Counted from the first letter of the stretch, positions 16,264-25,788 are shown. The stretch is DNA of 64,000 nt from Litorivita sp050633545 (GCA_050633545.1 JBOEGS010000004.1:186001-250000); one strand, 5' to 3'. Numbers and translations: made by a program. Notes: generated from the letters alone by a model not told the origin.

Positions 16264-17391
16264 ATGTCGGATCTTCTGCACACCCCGCTAATTGATTTGC
16301 ATTTGTCGCTTGGCGCTAAAATGGTGCCTTTTGCGGGCTATGACATGCCGGTGCAATATCCGCTTGGCGTGATGAAAGAGCATTTGCATTGCCGCGCCGC
16401 TGCGGGGCTTTTCGACGTCAGCCATATGGGGCAGGTGATTTTACGCGGCGAGAGCTACGCGCAAGTGGCGCTGGCGCTGGAGGCGCTGATCCCCGTTGAT
16501 ATATTGGGGCTGGCCGACGGGCGGCAACGCTACGGGTTCTTTCTCAATGACCATGGCGGGATCGAGGATGACCTGATGCTGGCGCGGCGCGGCGACGAGG
16601 TTTTCATGGTGGTGAATGCGGCCTGCAAAACCGCCGATATCGCGCGGATGCGCACCGCGCTGGAACCGCAGGGGATCACGGTCGAAGAGGTCACCTCGCG
16701 CGCCCTATTGGCGTTGCAAGGCCCGCAGGCCGAGGCGGCCTTGGCCGAAATCGTGGTCGAAGCTGCGGCGATGACATTCATGGATGTGGCGATCTTCCCC
16801 TCGGCCTACGGCCCGCTTTGGGTGTCGCGCTCGGGTTATACGGGCGAGGACGGGTTCGAGATATCGGTCGGCGCCGAGCAGAGCGAAGCCTTGGCGCGGC
16901 GGCTTTTGGAGGACGCGCGGGTCGAGGCAATCGGGCTTGGCGCGCGCGACAGCTTGCGGCTGGAGGCGGGGCTTTGCCTTTACGGGCATGATATGGACGC
17001 GGCTGTGACACCCGCGGCGGCGGCATTGACATGGGCGATCCAGAAGGTGCGGCGCAGCGGCGGCGCGCGCGCGGGCGGCTTTGCGGGGGCCGAGGTGGTT
17101 TTGGCCGAATTGCAAAACGGCGCTGTGATGCGCCGCGTTGGCCTTTTGCCCGAGGGGCGCGCGCCGATGCGCGAGGGGGTGGAGCTTTTCTTGACCCAAG
17201 AGGGCGGCGCGCCGGTGGGGCGCGTGACATCGGGGGGCTTTGGCCCGACGGTCGGCGGCCCAGTGGCGATGGGATACCTGCCCACCGTGGCCGCTGAAAC
17301 GGGCACGGTCGTTTACGGCGAATTGCGCGGCAAACGTATGCCTGTGAGGGTGGCGGCATTGCCCTTCGTGCCTGCGAACTTCAAACGATAA
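16264..17391 (+). CDS. gcvT: Glycine cleavage system T protein (aminomethyltransferase)
   Basis: The 375-residue protein transfers the methylene group from aminomethyl-lipoyl GcvH to tetrahydrofolate and releases ammonia. The N-terminus with KMVPFAGYDMPVQY and the folate-domain segment FDVSHMGQ (about residues 49-56) are family signatures. A SGYTGEDGFE stretch lies near residues 192-201. It is the first gene after the glycine riboswitch and is followed by gcvH and gcvP. Confidence 0.96.
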   Translation: MSDLLHTPLIDLHLSLGAKMVPFAGYDMPVQYPLGVMKEHLHCRAAAGLFDVSHMGQVILRGESYAQVALALEALIPVDILGLADGRQRYGFFLNDHGGIEDDLMLARRGDEVFMVVNAACKTADIARMRTALEPQGITVEEVTSRALLALQGPQAEAALAEIVVEAAAMTFMDVAIFPSAYGPLWVSRSGYTGEDGFEISVGAEQSEALARRLLEDARVEAIGLGARDSLRLEAGLCLYGHDMDAAVTPAAAALTWAIQKVRRSGGARAGGFAGAEVVLAELQNGAVMRRVGLLPEGRAPMREGVELFLTQEGGAPVGRVTSGGFGPTVGGPVAMGYLPTVAAETGTVVYGELRGKRMPVRVAALPFVPANFKR

Positions 17392-17442
17392 CCTACTGCA
17401 ATACATGACAAAGCGGCGCGGCCGCATCTTGAGGAGACGACA

Positions 17443-17802
17443 ATGAAATTCACCGAAGAGCATGAATGGCTGCGCGAGGAAGACGATGTGATCGTGGTCG
17501 GGATCACCGAACACGCCAGCACGCAATTGGGCGATGTGGTCTTTGTCGAATTGCCCGAGGTCGGCACCACGGTGACCAAGGACGAAGAGATCGTCGTGAT
17601 CGAAAGCGTCAAGGCGGCCTCGGATATCCTTGCGCCGATCGACGGCGAGATCGTCGAGGTCAACGAGGCCTTGGTCGATGATCCTGGCAAGGTGAACGAC
17701 GATCCGATGGGCGATGCGTGGTTTGTGAAAATCAAGGCCTCCGATCCGTCGCAGATGGACGACTACATGGACGAAGCCGCCTATAACAAGTTGGTCGGCT
17801 GA
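17443..17802 (+). CDS. gcvH: Glycine cleavage system H protein
   Basis: This 119-residue acidic lipoyl-domain protein carries the aminomethyl intermediate between GcvP and GcvT. The lipoyl-attachment lysine is Lys57 in the ESVKAASD motif. It lies 51 bases after gcvT behind a GAGGAG ribosome site. Confidence 0.97.
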   Translation: MKFTEEHEWLREEDDVIVVGITEHASTQLGDVVFVELPEVGTTVTKDEEIVVIESVKAASDILAPIDGEIVEVNEALVDDPGKVNDDPMGDAWFVKIKASDPSQMDDYMDEAAYNKLVG

Positions 17803-17807
17803 CCCTT

Positions 17808-17835
17808 AGGGGGCGGCGCGCCGCCCCTGCTTTTC
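17808..17835 (+). terminator. Intercistronic GC-rich hairpin between gcvH and gcvP
   Basis: A perfect palindrome AGGGGGCGGCGCGCCGCCCCT-like stem (17808-17828) is followed by GCTTTT, six bases after the gcvH stop. It may attenuate transcription or protect the gcvT-gcvH end of the message, as gcvP clearly belongs to the same operon. Confidence 0.55.
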
Positions 17836-17890
17836 CCTATCATGCACTGACACGGGGCCCGCCGCGCGCGCCCCCCGCGAGGACACTGCC

Positions 17891-20743
17891 ATGACCTTCA
17901 CGCCCACCGATTATTTGCCCTATGATTTCGCCAACCGCCGCCACATCGGTCCCAGCCCTGCGGAAATGGCGCAGATGCTGGCGCTGCTCGACGTGCCGGA
18001 TTTGCAAACATTGATCGAGCAAACCGTGCCCGAAGGCATCCGCGCGGCATCGGCTCTGGAGTTCGGCAAGCCCAAGTCGGAGAGCGAATTGCTCTTTCAC
18101 ATGCGGCGGGTGGCCAAGAAGAACAAGGTGCTGACCTCGTTGATCGGGCAGGGGTATTACGGCGCCATCACGCCCCCCGCGATCCAGCGCAATATCTTGG
18201 AAAATCCCGCGTGGTATACCGCCTATACCCCCTATCAGCCGGAGATTTCCCAAGGGCGGCTTGAGGCCTTGCTGAACTTCCAGACGATGATTTCCGATCT
18301 CACCGGATTGGAGGTCGCCAATGCCTCGCTTTTGGACGAATCCACCGCCGCCGCCGAGGCGATGACCATGGCGCAGAGGGTGGCGAAATCCAAAGCACCG
18401 GCGTTTTTTATCGACGAAAACTGCCATCCGCAAAACATCGCGGTGATGCAGACGCGGGCGAAACCGCTTGGCATCGAGGTGATCATTGGCGCGCCCGAGG
18501 ATCTGGATGCGAGCGCCGTCTTCGGCGCGATTTTCCAATATCCGGGCACCTATGGCGACTTGGCGGACTTCACGCCGCAGATGGAGGCGCTGCACGCGGT
18601 CAAGGCGCTTGGCATCGTGATTTGCGACCCGCTGGCGCTGACGCTGCTCAAGGAGCCTGCCGCGATGGGCGCGGATATCGCCGTCGGCTCGGCGCAGCGG
18701 TTCGGCGTGCCGATGGGATACGGCGGCCCGCATGCGGGTTTTATGGCGACGCGCGACGGGTTTAAACGCAATATGCCCGGCCGAATTGTCGGCGTGTCGA
18801 TCGACGCGCGCGGCAACCGTGCCTACCGCTTGTCGCTGCAAACCCGCGAGCAACATATCCGCCGCGAAAAGGCCACGTCGAACGTGTGCACCGCGCAGGC
18901 CCTGCTCGCGGTGATGGCCTCTATGTATGCGGTGTTCCACGGCCCCGAGGGCCTCAAAGCCATTGCGCAACGCGTGCACCGCAAGACCGAGCGTCTGGCG
19001 CGCGGCCTGAGCGAAGCGGGTTTCGAGGTGCTTCCCGAAACCTTCTTTGACACGATCACGGTCGAGGTCGGCCCGTTGCAATCGGCGGTGATGAAATCGG
19101 CGGTGGACGAGGGGATCAATTTGCGCGCCGTGGGCGAGACACGTGTTGGTATATCGCTTGATGAACGCGCTCGCCCCGAAACCATCGAAGCCGTCTGGCG
19201 CGCCTTTGGCATCACCCGCAAGGACGATGATTTCACCGCGCGCTACCGTTTGCCGGAAAACCTGATCCGCAGGTCGGAGTATCTCACCCATCCGATTTTC
19301 CACATGAACCGCGCCGAGACCGAGATGATGCGCTATATGCGCCGTTTGGCGGATCGCGATCTGGCGCTGGACCGCGCGATGATCCCTTTGGGGTCGTGCA
19401 CGATGAAGCTCAATTCGGCGGCCGAAATGATGCCGGTGACATGGGATGAGTTTGCGCTGTTGCACCCCTTTGTGCCCGATGATCAGGCGGCGGGTTACCT
19501 CGAGATGATCCATGATCTGTCGGCGAAGCTGTGCGAGATCACCGGCTATGATGCCCTGTCGATGCAACCCAATTCCGGTGCGCAAGGCGAATACGCCGGT
19601 CTGTTGACCATCGCCGCCTATCAAGAGGCCAATGGCGAGGGGCACCGCAAAACCTGCCTCATTCCGATGTCGGCCCATGGCACCAACCCCGCCTCGGCGC
19701 AGATGGTCGGATGGGATGTGGTGCCGGTGAAAACCGCCGCCAATGGCGATATCGACGTGGCGGATTTCCGCGCCAAGGCCGAAGCGCATCGCGGCACGCT
19801 GGCGGCTTGTATGATCACCTATCCCTCGACCCACGGGGTGTTTGAAGAGACGGTGCAGGAGGTCTGCGCGATCACCCATGAGAACGGCGGGCAGGTCTAT
19901 ATCGACGGGGCGAATATGAACGCCATGGTCGGTATTTCGCGCCCCGGAGATCTGGGCGGTGATGTCAGCCATCTCAACTTGCACAAAACCTTCTGCATCC
20001 CTCATGGCGGCGGCGGCCCCGGGATGGGACCGATTGGCGTCAAATCGCATCTGGAGGCGTTTTTGCCCTCGCATCCGGCGCGCGGCATGGGCGCGGCGGG
20101 GCCGGTTTCGGCGGCACCCTTCGGCTCGCCCTCGATCCTGCCGATCTCTTGGGCCTATTGCTTGATGATGGGCGGCGAAGGTCTGGCGCAGGCGACGCGC
20201 GTGGCGATTTTGAACGCCAACTATATCGCCACCCGTTTGCAAGGCGCCTATGAGGTGCTTTATCGCGGCGGCAAGGGGCGGGTGGCGCATGAGTGCATTA
20301 TCGACACCCGCCCGTTCGAGCAAAGCGCGGGCGTCACGGTCGAGGACATCGCCAAGCGGTTGATCGATTGCGGCTTTCATGCCCCGACGATGAGTTGGCC
20401 CGTGGCGGGCACCTTGATGATCGAGCCGACCGAAAGCGAGACCAAGGCCGAGCTGGACCGGTTTTGCGATGCGATGCTGGCGATCCGCGCCGAGATTGCC
20501 GATATCGAAGAGGGGCGCAGCGACCCTGCCTCGAACCCGCTCAAACACGCGCCCCACACGGTCGAGGACCTCGTCGGCGCATGGGAGCGGCCCTATAGCC
20601 GCGAGCAGGGCTGCTTCCCGCCCGGCGCCTTCCGCGTCGATAAATACTGGGCGCCGGTGAACCGCGTCGATAACGTCTTTGGTGACCGCAATCTTGTCTG
20701 CACCTGCCCGCCGATGGAGGATTACGCCGAAGCGGCAGAGTAA
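17891..20743 (+). CDS. gcvP: Glycine dehydrogenase (decarboxylating), P protein
   Basis: The 950-residue single-chain P protein decarboxylates glycine with pyridoxal phosphate and passes the aminomethyl group to GcvH. The N-terminal RRHIGP motif and two homologous halves are present. The PLP lysine lies in NLHKTFCIPHGGGGPG at about residue 698. Full length is normal for the fused form. It completes the riboswitch-controlled gcvT-gcvH-gcvP operon. A very long open frame on the opposite strand (17840-21004) is a codon-bias shadow. Confidence 0.97.
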   Translation: MTFTPTDYLPYDFANRRHIGPSPAEMAQMLALLDVPDLQTLIEQTVPEGIRAASALEFGKPKSESELLFHMRRVAKKNKVLTSLIGQGYYGAITPPAIQRNILENPAWYTAYTPYQPEISQGRLEALLNFQTMISDLTGLEVANASLLDESTAAAEAMTMAQRVAKSKAPAFFIDENCHPQNIAVMQTRAKPLGIEVIIGAPEDLDASAVFGAIFQYPGTYGDLADFTPQMEALHAVKALGIVICDPLALTLLKEPAAMGADIAVGSAQRFGVPMGYGGPHAGFMATRDGFKRNMPGRIVGVSIDARGNRAYRLSLQTREQHIRREKATSNVCTAQALLAVMASMYAVFHGPEGLKAIAQRVHRKTERLARGLSEAGFEVLPETFFDTITVEVGPLQSAVMKSAVDEGINLRAVGETRVGISLDERARPETIEAVWRAFGITRKDDDFTARYRLPENLIRRSEYLTHPIFHMNRAETEMMRYMRRLADRDLALDRAMIPLGSCTMKLNSAAEMMPVTWDEFALLHPFVPDDQAAGYLEMIHDLSAKLCEITGYDALSMQPNSGAQGEYAGLLTIAAYQEANGEGHRKTCLIPMSAHGTNPASAQMVGWDVVPVKTAANGDIDVADFRAKAEAHRGTLAACMITYPSTHGVFEETVQEVCAITHENGGQVYIDGANMNAMVGISRPGDLGGDVSHLNLHKTFCIPHGGGGPGMGPIGVKSHLEAFLPSHPARGMGAAGPVSAAPFGSPSILPISWAYCLMMGGEGLAQATRVAILNANYIATRLQGAYEVLYRGGKGRVAHECIIDTRPFEQSAGVTVEDIAKRLIDCGFHAPTMSWPVAGTLMIEPTESETKAELDRFCDAMLAIRAEIADIEEGRSDPASNPLKHAPHTVEDLVGAWERPYSREQGCFPPGAFRVDKYWAPVNRVDNVFGDRNLVCTCPPMEDYAEAAE

Positions 20744-20747
20744 CATT

Positions 20748-20779
20748 GCTTCGCGCGCGGTTATTCGCGCGCGCGAAGC
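20748..20779. terminator. Hairpin between convergent gcvP and the ABC permease gene
   Basis: A 12-bp perfect inverted repeat (GCTTCGCGCGCG at 20748-20759 and its complement at 20768-20779) starts just after the gcvP stop and includes the last codons of the permease gene. No T-run follows, so terminator function is uncertain. Confidence 0.4.
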
Positions 20780-23319
20780 ACCCCTGCGGGGCGGGCTTGC
20801 AAAGGCCCCCAAGCAAATCCGAGCGCAGCCAGAAGCGTGGCGGCAATGCCGCCCGCGATGATGGCAAAGGCGTTGGACCAGATCACTTCGAAATCGCTTT
20901 CCATGATGAAATGCAGCACGGCCCAGCCGCCCGCGAGCCCTGCGGCCAATGCGACAAGCCCCGCCGCCGCGCCCAAAAGCGCCGCGCGCAGGGCAAAGCT
21001 CCATAGAATGCGGGCGCGGGTTGCGCCGAGGGTTTTGAGGATCGCCGCCTCCACGCGCCGCGCGCCGGTGCCAGAGGCCGCCGCCCCGATCAGCACCAGA
21101 AATCCGGTCAGCAAGGTCGCCGCCGCGCCATAGGAAATCGCCCCCGCCAACCCGTTGAGCAGCGTCGAGACCCGCTCGATCGCATCGCGCACGCGGATCG
21201 CGGTGATATTGGGATAAGCCTTGGCCAGATCACGCAAAAGCGGCGCTTCGGCGGCCTCATCGGCATAGACGGTGGCGATGAAGCTATGGGGCGCGCCCGA
21301 AAGGGCCGCCGCGTTCATCGCCATGACAAACCCCATGCCTGCGGTGGAAAAATCCACCTCGCGGAATGATGTGATGGTCGCGGTGATCTCGCGGCCAAGG
21401 ATGTTGACGGCCATGGTATCGCCAAGGTGCAGGCCCATTTCTTCGGCCTCTTCGGCGGCAAAGCTGATTTGCGGCGCACCGTCATACCCTTCGCCCCACC
21501 ATGTGCCTGCGGTGATCTTGGTGCTTTCGGGCATGGCACCCGCGTAGGTGATGCCGCGATCGCCGCGAATGACCCAATGCTCGCCTGCCACTTCGGCGGC
21601 GGGGCGTTCGTTGATGCGGGTGATCACGCCGCGCAGCATCGGTGCGCTTTGCATCTGGCGCACGCCTGCATCGCCTTCGACGCGGGCGGTAAACCCTTCC
21701 ATCTGGTCCTTCTGGATATCGACAAAGAAATAGCTGGGCGCCTCTTGCGGCAGATCGCGGGCAATCGCGCCGCGCAGGTTGCCGTCGATTTGCCCGACGG
21801 CGGCCAGAACCGACAGGCCCAGCCCCAAGGACAGCACCACAGGGGCGGCGTCCGATCCGCGCCCGCCAATCGCCGCCAAGGCCCACCGCAAGGCAGGGGC
21901 GCGGCTCAGCCCTTTACGCCCGCGCCGCGCCGCCCATGCCATGCCCGCCGCGCAAAGCGCCAAGAGCGCCAAGGCAAACAGCAATCCGCCCGCCGTGATC
22001 AAGGTCAGCGTCCATGCGCCGTTGAACAGGGCCGCCAGCGCGACCAGCGCCGCCAAAAGCCCCGCGATCAGCGCCAGCATCGCAGGGCGCGGCCAGCGCC
22101 GCGCTGCGCCGAAGGCATCGCGAAACAGCGCCGCCTCACGAATCTCGTCGAGCCGAGACAGCGGCGCGAGGGTGAAAATCGCCGCCGTCAGCGCGCCGTA
22201 GATCGCCGCCTCGATCAAGGGCAGCGGATAAAGGCCAAAGGCCGCAGGGATCGGCAATTGCGCCGCCAGAACCGGTGCCAGAAGCAAAGGCAATCCCGCC
22301 CCAAGGACAAGGCCGATCACAATGCCCAAGGCCGACAGGGCCGCGATTTGCAGCGCATAGATCGCAAAGATCATCCGCCGCTCTGCCCCCAAGGTGCGCA
22401 GCGTGGCGATGACGCCGGTCTTGCCCGCCAGATAGCTGCTCACCGCGGAAGAGACGCCAATGCCGCCCACCGCGAGGCCCGACAGCCCCACGAGGATCAA
22501 AAAGCTGCCCAGCCGTTCGACGAAACGCGCAATGCCCGGCGCGCCGTTGCGTGCATCGCGCCAGCGCATGCCTGCGTCGGCAAACCGCGCGGCGGCTTCG
22601 GATTGCAGCACCTCCAGGTCGCGGCCTTGGGGCAGCAAAAGGCGGTATTTGGTCGAAAACAACGTCCCTGCCGCCAAGAGCCCCGAGCCTTCGAGATCGC
22701 GGCGCAGCACCAGCGTGCGCGGGCCAAGCGAGAAGCCCGCCGAGGCGCTGTCCGGCTCGCCGGTCAGGGCTGCCATAAGGGTAAACCGCGCCGTGCCGAG
22801 CGCGAATTCGTCGCCGATTTCAAGGCCCAAACGGTCGATCAAGACCCGCTCCATCACCGCGCCGGAATGGCCCTTGGTGCCTGCCAAAGCCGTGGCCAAA
22901 GGCATCGGCGGGTCGAGCGCGACCTCGCCCACCAAAGGGTAGGCGGCATCGACGCCCTTGACTTGGGTCAGCGCGCGTTCGGCGTCATCGCCCGCGCCGC
23001 GCACAGCCATGGAGCGAAAATCGACGATCTCGGAGGTCTGCAGCGCGACCTCATTCATCCATCGTTTTTCGACCTCGCTGGCATAGCGGTAGGTGAATTC
23101 CATCTGTGCATCGCCGCCCAAGAGCACCGCGCCGCTTTCGGCAAGGCCTGCGTTGATGCTGGCACGGACGGTGCCGATGGCGGCGATGGCGGCAACGCCA
23201 AGCGCGAGACAGGCAAGGAAGATGCGAAACCCCTTGAGCCCGCCGCGCAATTCGCGCGCCGCCAGAGCGGCGGCAAGGCGCAGCCCTCGGCGCGGCGCGG
23301 CGGAGGGGGCGGTGGTCAT
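20761..23319 (-). CDS. FtsX/MacB-type ABC transporter permease (YbbP-like)
   Basis: The 852-residue protein has an N-terminal membrane segment, two copies of the FtsX-type permease core (about residues 255-410 and 715-845) and large extracytoplasmic domains, the layout of YbbP. With the ATPase encoded just upstream (4-base overlap) it forms an ABC complex of the lipoprotein/export class. YbbA-YbbP is often next to a TesA-like esterase, as here. The substrate is unknown; release of a lipid or hydrophobic molecule has been suggested for the family by neighbourhood. Confidence 0.88.
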   Translation of the reverse strand: MTTAPSAAPRRGLRLAAALAARELRGGLKGFRIFLACLALGVAAIAAIGTVRASINAGLAESGAVLLGGDAQMEFTYRYASEVEKRWMNEVALQTSEIVDFRSMAVRGAGDDAERALTQVKGVDAAYPLVGEVALDPPMPLATALAGTKGHSGAVMERVLIDRLGLEIGDEFALGTARFTLMAALTGEPDSASAGFSLGPRTLVLRRDLEGSGLLAAGTLFSTKYRLLLPQGRDLEVLQSEAAARFADAGMRWRDARNGAPGIARFVERLGSFLILVGLSGLAVGGIGVSSAVSSYLAGKTGVIATLRTLGAERRMIFAIYALQIAALSALGIVIGLVLGAGLPLLLAPVLAAQLPIPAAFGLYPLPLIEAAIYGALTAAIFTLAPLSRLDEIREAALFRDAFGAARRWPRPAMLALIAGLLAALVALAALFNGAWTLTLITAGGLLFALALLALCAAGMAWAARRGRKGLSRAPALRWALAAIGGRGSDAAPVVLSLGLGLSVLAAVGQIDGNLRGAIARDLPQEAPSYFFVDIQKDQMEGFTARVEGDAGVRQMQSAPMLRGVITRINERPAAEVAGEHWVIRGDRGITYAGAMPESTKITAGTWWGEGYDGAPQISFAAEEAEEMGLHLGDTMAVNILGREITATITSFREVDFSTAGMGFVMAMNAAALSGAPHSFIATVYADEAAEAPLLRDLAKAYPNITAIRVRDAIERVSTLLNGLAGAISYGAAATLLTGFLVLIGAAASGTGARRVEAAILKTLGATRARILWSFALRAALLGAAAGLVALAAGLAGGWAVLHFIMESDFEVIWSNAFAIIAGGIAATLLAALGFAWGPLQARPAGVLRARE

Positions 23320-24020
23320 GCTTGGGCCTCAAGGGGGGCGGCGGTATCGCCGGTGTCAATCTGCCCGCCGCGCAGGCGCAACACACGGTCGCACCGCGCC
23401 GCCAGATCCGCCGCATGGGTGACCAAAACCAAGGTCGCGCCGTGGCGGTCGCGCAGATCAAACAGCAGATCGATGATCGCCGCGCCGGAGGCTTCGTCCA
23501 GATTTCCGGTCGGCTCGTCCGCCAGAAGGATCGCAGGGCGCGGCGCCGAGGCGCGGGCCAGCGCCACGCGCTGTTGCTCGCCGCCCGACATTTGCGCGGG
23601 GTAGTGATCAAGCCGGTGCCCGAGGCCGACGGCCTGCAACTCGGCCTCGGCGCGGGCAAAGGCATCGGGCGCGCCCGCCAGTTCCAGAGGCGTTGCGACA
23701 TTTTCCCAAGCGGTCATCGTCGGGATCAGGTGGAAAGATTGAAACACCACCCCCATATGTTCACGGCGCAGGCGCGCCAGAGCGTCTTCGTCCATCGCCG
23801 TCAGATCATGGCCAAGCGCGGTGATCGTGCCCTGCGTGGCGCGCTCGAGCCCGCCCATGAGCATCAGCAGCGAGGATTTGCCCGAGCCGGACGGCCCGAC
23901 AAGGCCCAGCGTCTCGCCGCGGTGGACATCGAGGGTGATGGAGTGAAGGATATCAACAAGGCCGGCATTGCCGGTCAGCGAAAGCGCCACATTGGACAAG
24001 GAGAGAACAGGTATGGTCAT
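23316..24020 (-). CDS. ABC transporter ATP-binding protein (YbbA-like)
   Basis: The 234-residue ATPase has a Walker A motif GPSGSGKSS at residues 42-50, the signature MSGGEQQR at about 144-151 and Walker B LLADEPTG. It belongs to the LolD/MacB-type family and pairs with the permease gene that follows with a 4-base overlap. Its ATG at 24018-24020 overlaps, head to head, the start of the tesA-like gene on the other strand, so the ribosome site of each gene lies inside the other's coding sequence. Confidence 0.9.
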   Translation of the reverse strand: MTIPVLSLSNVALSLTGNAGLVDILHSITLDVHRGETLGLVGPSGSGKSSLLMLMGGLERATQGTITALGHDLTAMDEDALARLRREHMGVVFQSFHLIPTMTAWENVATPLELAGAPDAFARAEAELQAVGLGHRLDHYPAQMSGGEQQRVALARASAPRPAILLADEPTGNLDEASGAAIIDLLFDLRDRHGATLVLVTHAADLAARCDRVLRLRGGQIDTGDTAAPLEAQA

Positions 24021-24756
24021 CGGTCAGGACTTTCGCAAGGAACGGGGCGCGGCGGCGTTGGGGCTGTCTTCACGATATGGGGCCTCATGGGCGCGGGGCA
24101 AGGCGGCAGGCGCGATAAGCTTGGCCTTATCGGCGGGCGTGGTTGCATTGGGGTTAACATATGCGGGCGCGGCGCGGGCCGAGGCCCTCGATCTGCTCGC
24201 CTTTGGTGACAGCCTCACGCAAGGATACGGGTTGATCGAGCAAGAGGGATTGGTGCCGCAATTGCGCGCATGGCTGGCGGCGCATGGGGCGGGCGATGTG
24301 CGGGTGATCAATGCGGGCGTGTCGGGCGATACCACGGCGGGCGGCAAGGCGCGCATCGATTGGGCGCTGACCCCCGAGGTGGATGCGATGATTTTGGAAC
24401 TGGGGGCGAATGATTTTTTGCGCGGGATTGATCCGGCCTCGGCGCGGGCAAATCTGCAGGCGATATTGAGCGCCGCGCAAAAGGCCGGTGTGGCGGTTTT
24501 GTTGGTCGGGATGCAGGTGCCAAGCAATTACGGCGCCGATTACCAACAAGAGTTCAACGCGATTTATCCTGAATTGGCGCAGGCTTACGGCGCGCTTTAT
24601 ATGCCGAGTTTTTTCGAGGGGCTGCAGGGCGAGGCGCAGATGATGTCCTATTTCCAACCGGACGGGCTGCATCCGACAGGGGCGGGAGTGGCCAAGATTG
24701 TCGAGGCTTTGGGGCCTCGGGTCTTGACGCTTTTGGAGCAGGCAAAAACCGATTAG
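24013..24756 (+). CDS. tesA: TesA-like SGNH esterase/lysophospholipase
   Basis: The 247-residue product is a GDSL/SGNH hydrolase with nucleophile Ser67 in FGDSLTQGYG, a GAND block and a C-terminal DGLHP catalytic pair, as in arylesterase/thioesterase I. A hydrophobic segment at about residues 32-52 following a long basic N-region acts as a signal peptide, so the enzyme should be periplasmic. The start chosen, ATG at 24013, has a strong AAGGAG eight to thirteen bases upstream. This start lies within the divergent ATPase gene; a downstream start would shorten an already unusually long N-region. Confidence 0.9.
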   Translation: MVIGQDFRKERGAAALGLSSRYGASWARGKAAGAISLALSAGVVALGLTYAGAARAEALDLLAFGDSLTQGYGLIEQEGLVPQLRAWLAAHGAGDVRVINAGVSGDTTAGGKARIDWALTPEVDAMILELGANDFLRGIDPASARANLQAILSAAQKAGVAVLLVGMQVPSNYGADYQQEFNAIYPELAQAYGALYMPSFFEGLQGEAQMMSYFQPDGLHPTGAGVAKIVEALGPRVLTLLEQAKTD

Positions 24757-24764
24757 GCAAAAGA

Positions 24765-24790
24765 AAACGGGCCCCCGAAGGCGCCCGTTT
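24765..24790. terminator. Bidirectional terminator between tesA and a cold-shock gene
   Basis: AAACGGGC (24765-24772) pairs with GCCCGTTT (24783-24790). The minus-strand reading is followed by a T-rich tract suited to ending the cold-shock gene, and tesA converges on it. Confidence 0.8.
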
Positions 24791-24811
24791 GAAACCTTGA
24801 TCGCGCGGGCC

Positions 24812-25018
24812 TTAGGCCAGTGCGAGGTTCACCGCAGCTTCGCGGCCATCACGGCCGGGCTCGATGTCGAAGGTCACTTTTTGGTTGTCGGAAAGACCGG
24901 TCAGACCGGAGCGTTCCACAGCCGAGATATGCACGAACACATCTTTGCTGCCGCCATCGGGGGCGATAAAGCCGAAGCCTTTAGTGGTGTTGAACCATTT
25001 GACGGTGCCAGTAGCCAT
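24812..25018 (-). CDS. Cold-shock domain protein 1 (CspA family)
   Basis: The 68-residue protein is a single cold-shock domain with RNP1 (KGFGFI, about residues 13-18) and RNP2 (DVFVHI, about 26-31) single-strand nucleic-acid-binding motifs. Such proteins melt RNA structures or regulate transcription. A second gene 1.7 kb away encodes a protein that I count as 84% identical over 68 residues, and both genes share a hairpin in their leaders. Confidence 0.96.
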   Translation of the reverse strand: MATGTVKWFNTTKGFGFIAPDGGSKDVFVHISAVERSGLTGLSDNQKVTFDIEPGRDGREAAVNLALA

Positions 25019-25039
25019 CGTCGTTTCTCCTTATAGTAG

Positions 25040-25059
25040 CTGCCCGCGGGATGCGGCAG
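25040..25059 (-). promoter_or_regulatory. Conserved 5'-leader hairpin of cold-shock gene 1
   Basis: A CTGCC/GGCAG stem with a GC-rich inner part lies 22 bases before the start codon. A nearly identical element precedes the second cold-shock gene at 26971-26991. Confidence 0.5.
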
Positions 25060-25290
25060 GTCGGCTCGTCAGTGCAAGATCGAGAACTGGGCCGTAGAAG
25101 GAGCAGGGTCGATAGAGGTAACGTCGCCTGTTTTATATTGGAGCGATGGTTTTATAACGCAAGTGAAATTTATGTGAATCTTTTTGGCGGCGTGAAACGC
25201 GCAGAAAACTGCCGAAAAACCCGCCATTCCCCTTTAAATTCAACGGTCATTAAATATATCAATTGCTGAATGTAGAAGGGGAGAGCCTCA

Positions 25291-25722
25291 ATGTCGGGTC
25301 AAAAGATCACCTGTTTGGACTGCGGTCAGGTCAACCGAATAGCGCAAGACAAGCCCGCGAGCGCGGGCAAATGCGGCACCTGCGGGGCCAAGTTGATGGA
25401 TGGTAAAGTCCATGAGGTGGACCTTGCGACGCTGCAAAAGGCCGCGCGCAATGATGATGTGCCTCTGGTTGTGGACTTCTGGGCGCCGTGGTGCGGGCCG
25501 TGCAAAATGATGGCGCCGGAGTTTTCCAAAGCTGCGGCCAGCCATGCGGGGCAGGTGCGGTTTGTGAAGCTCAACACCGAGGCGGAACCGGCGGCGGGGC
25601 AACGCTATAACATCCGCGGTATTCCAACCATGGCGGCCTTTAAGGGCGGGTCGGAAAAGGCGCGCCAATCGGGCGCGATGCCTGCGGCACAAATCTCGGC
25701 TTGGGTGACGCAAAGCATTTAA
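25291..25722 (+). CDS. trxC: Thioredoxin 2 (TrxC) with N-terminal zinc finger
   Basis: The 143-residue protein has an N-terminal zinc-ribbon with two CxxC pairs (Cys8/11 and Cys28/31) and a thioredoxin domain with the WCGPC active site at residues 67-71. This combination is specific to the oxidative-stress thioredoxin 2. The start has an AAGGGGAGAG ribosome site. The spacer upstream (25060-25290) is relatively AT-rich and must include its promoter and that of the divergent cold-shock gene; I saw no clear OxyR-type site. Confidence 0.95.
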   Translation: MSGQKITCLDCGQVNRIAQDKPASAGKCGTCGAKLMDGKVHEVDLATLQKAARNDDVPLVVDFWAPWCGPCKMMAPEFSKAAASHAGQVRFVKLNTEAEPAAGQRYNIRGIPTMAAFKGGSEKARQSGAMPAAQISAWVTQSI

Positions 25723-25788
25723 TCGGCTCTTGCCCTTGCGAAGGGGATTGCGCGCCGCGCTTGACCGATCCTCGCGCTTGGCCCGTCG

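Noticed and set aside
17840..21004. A 1054-codon open frame opposite gcvP
   Set aside because: It mirrors the gcvP codon pattern in GC-rich DNA, has low-complexity His/Arg composition and no domain. gcvP is certain.
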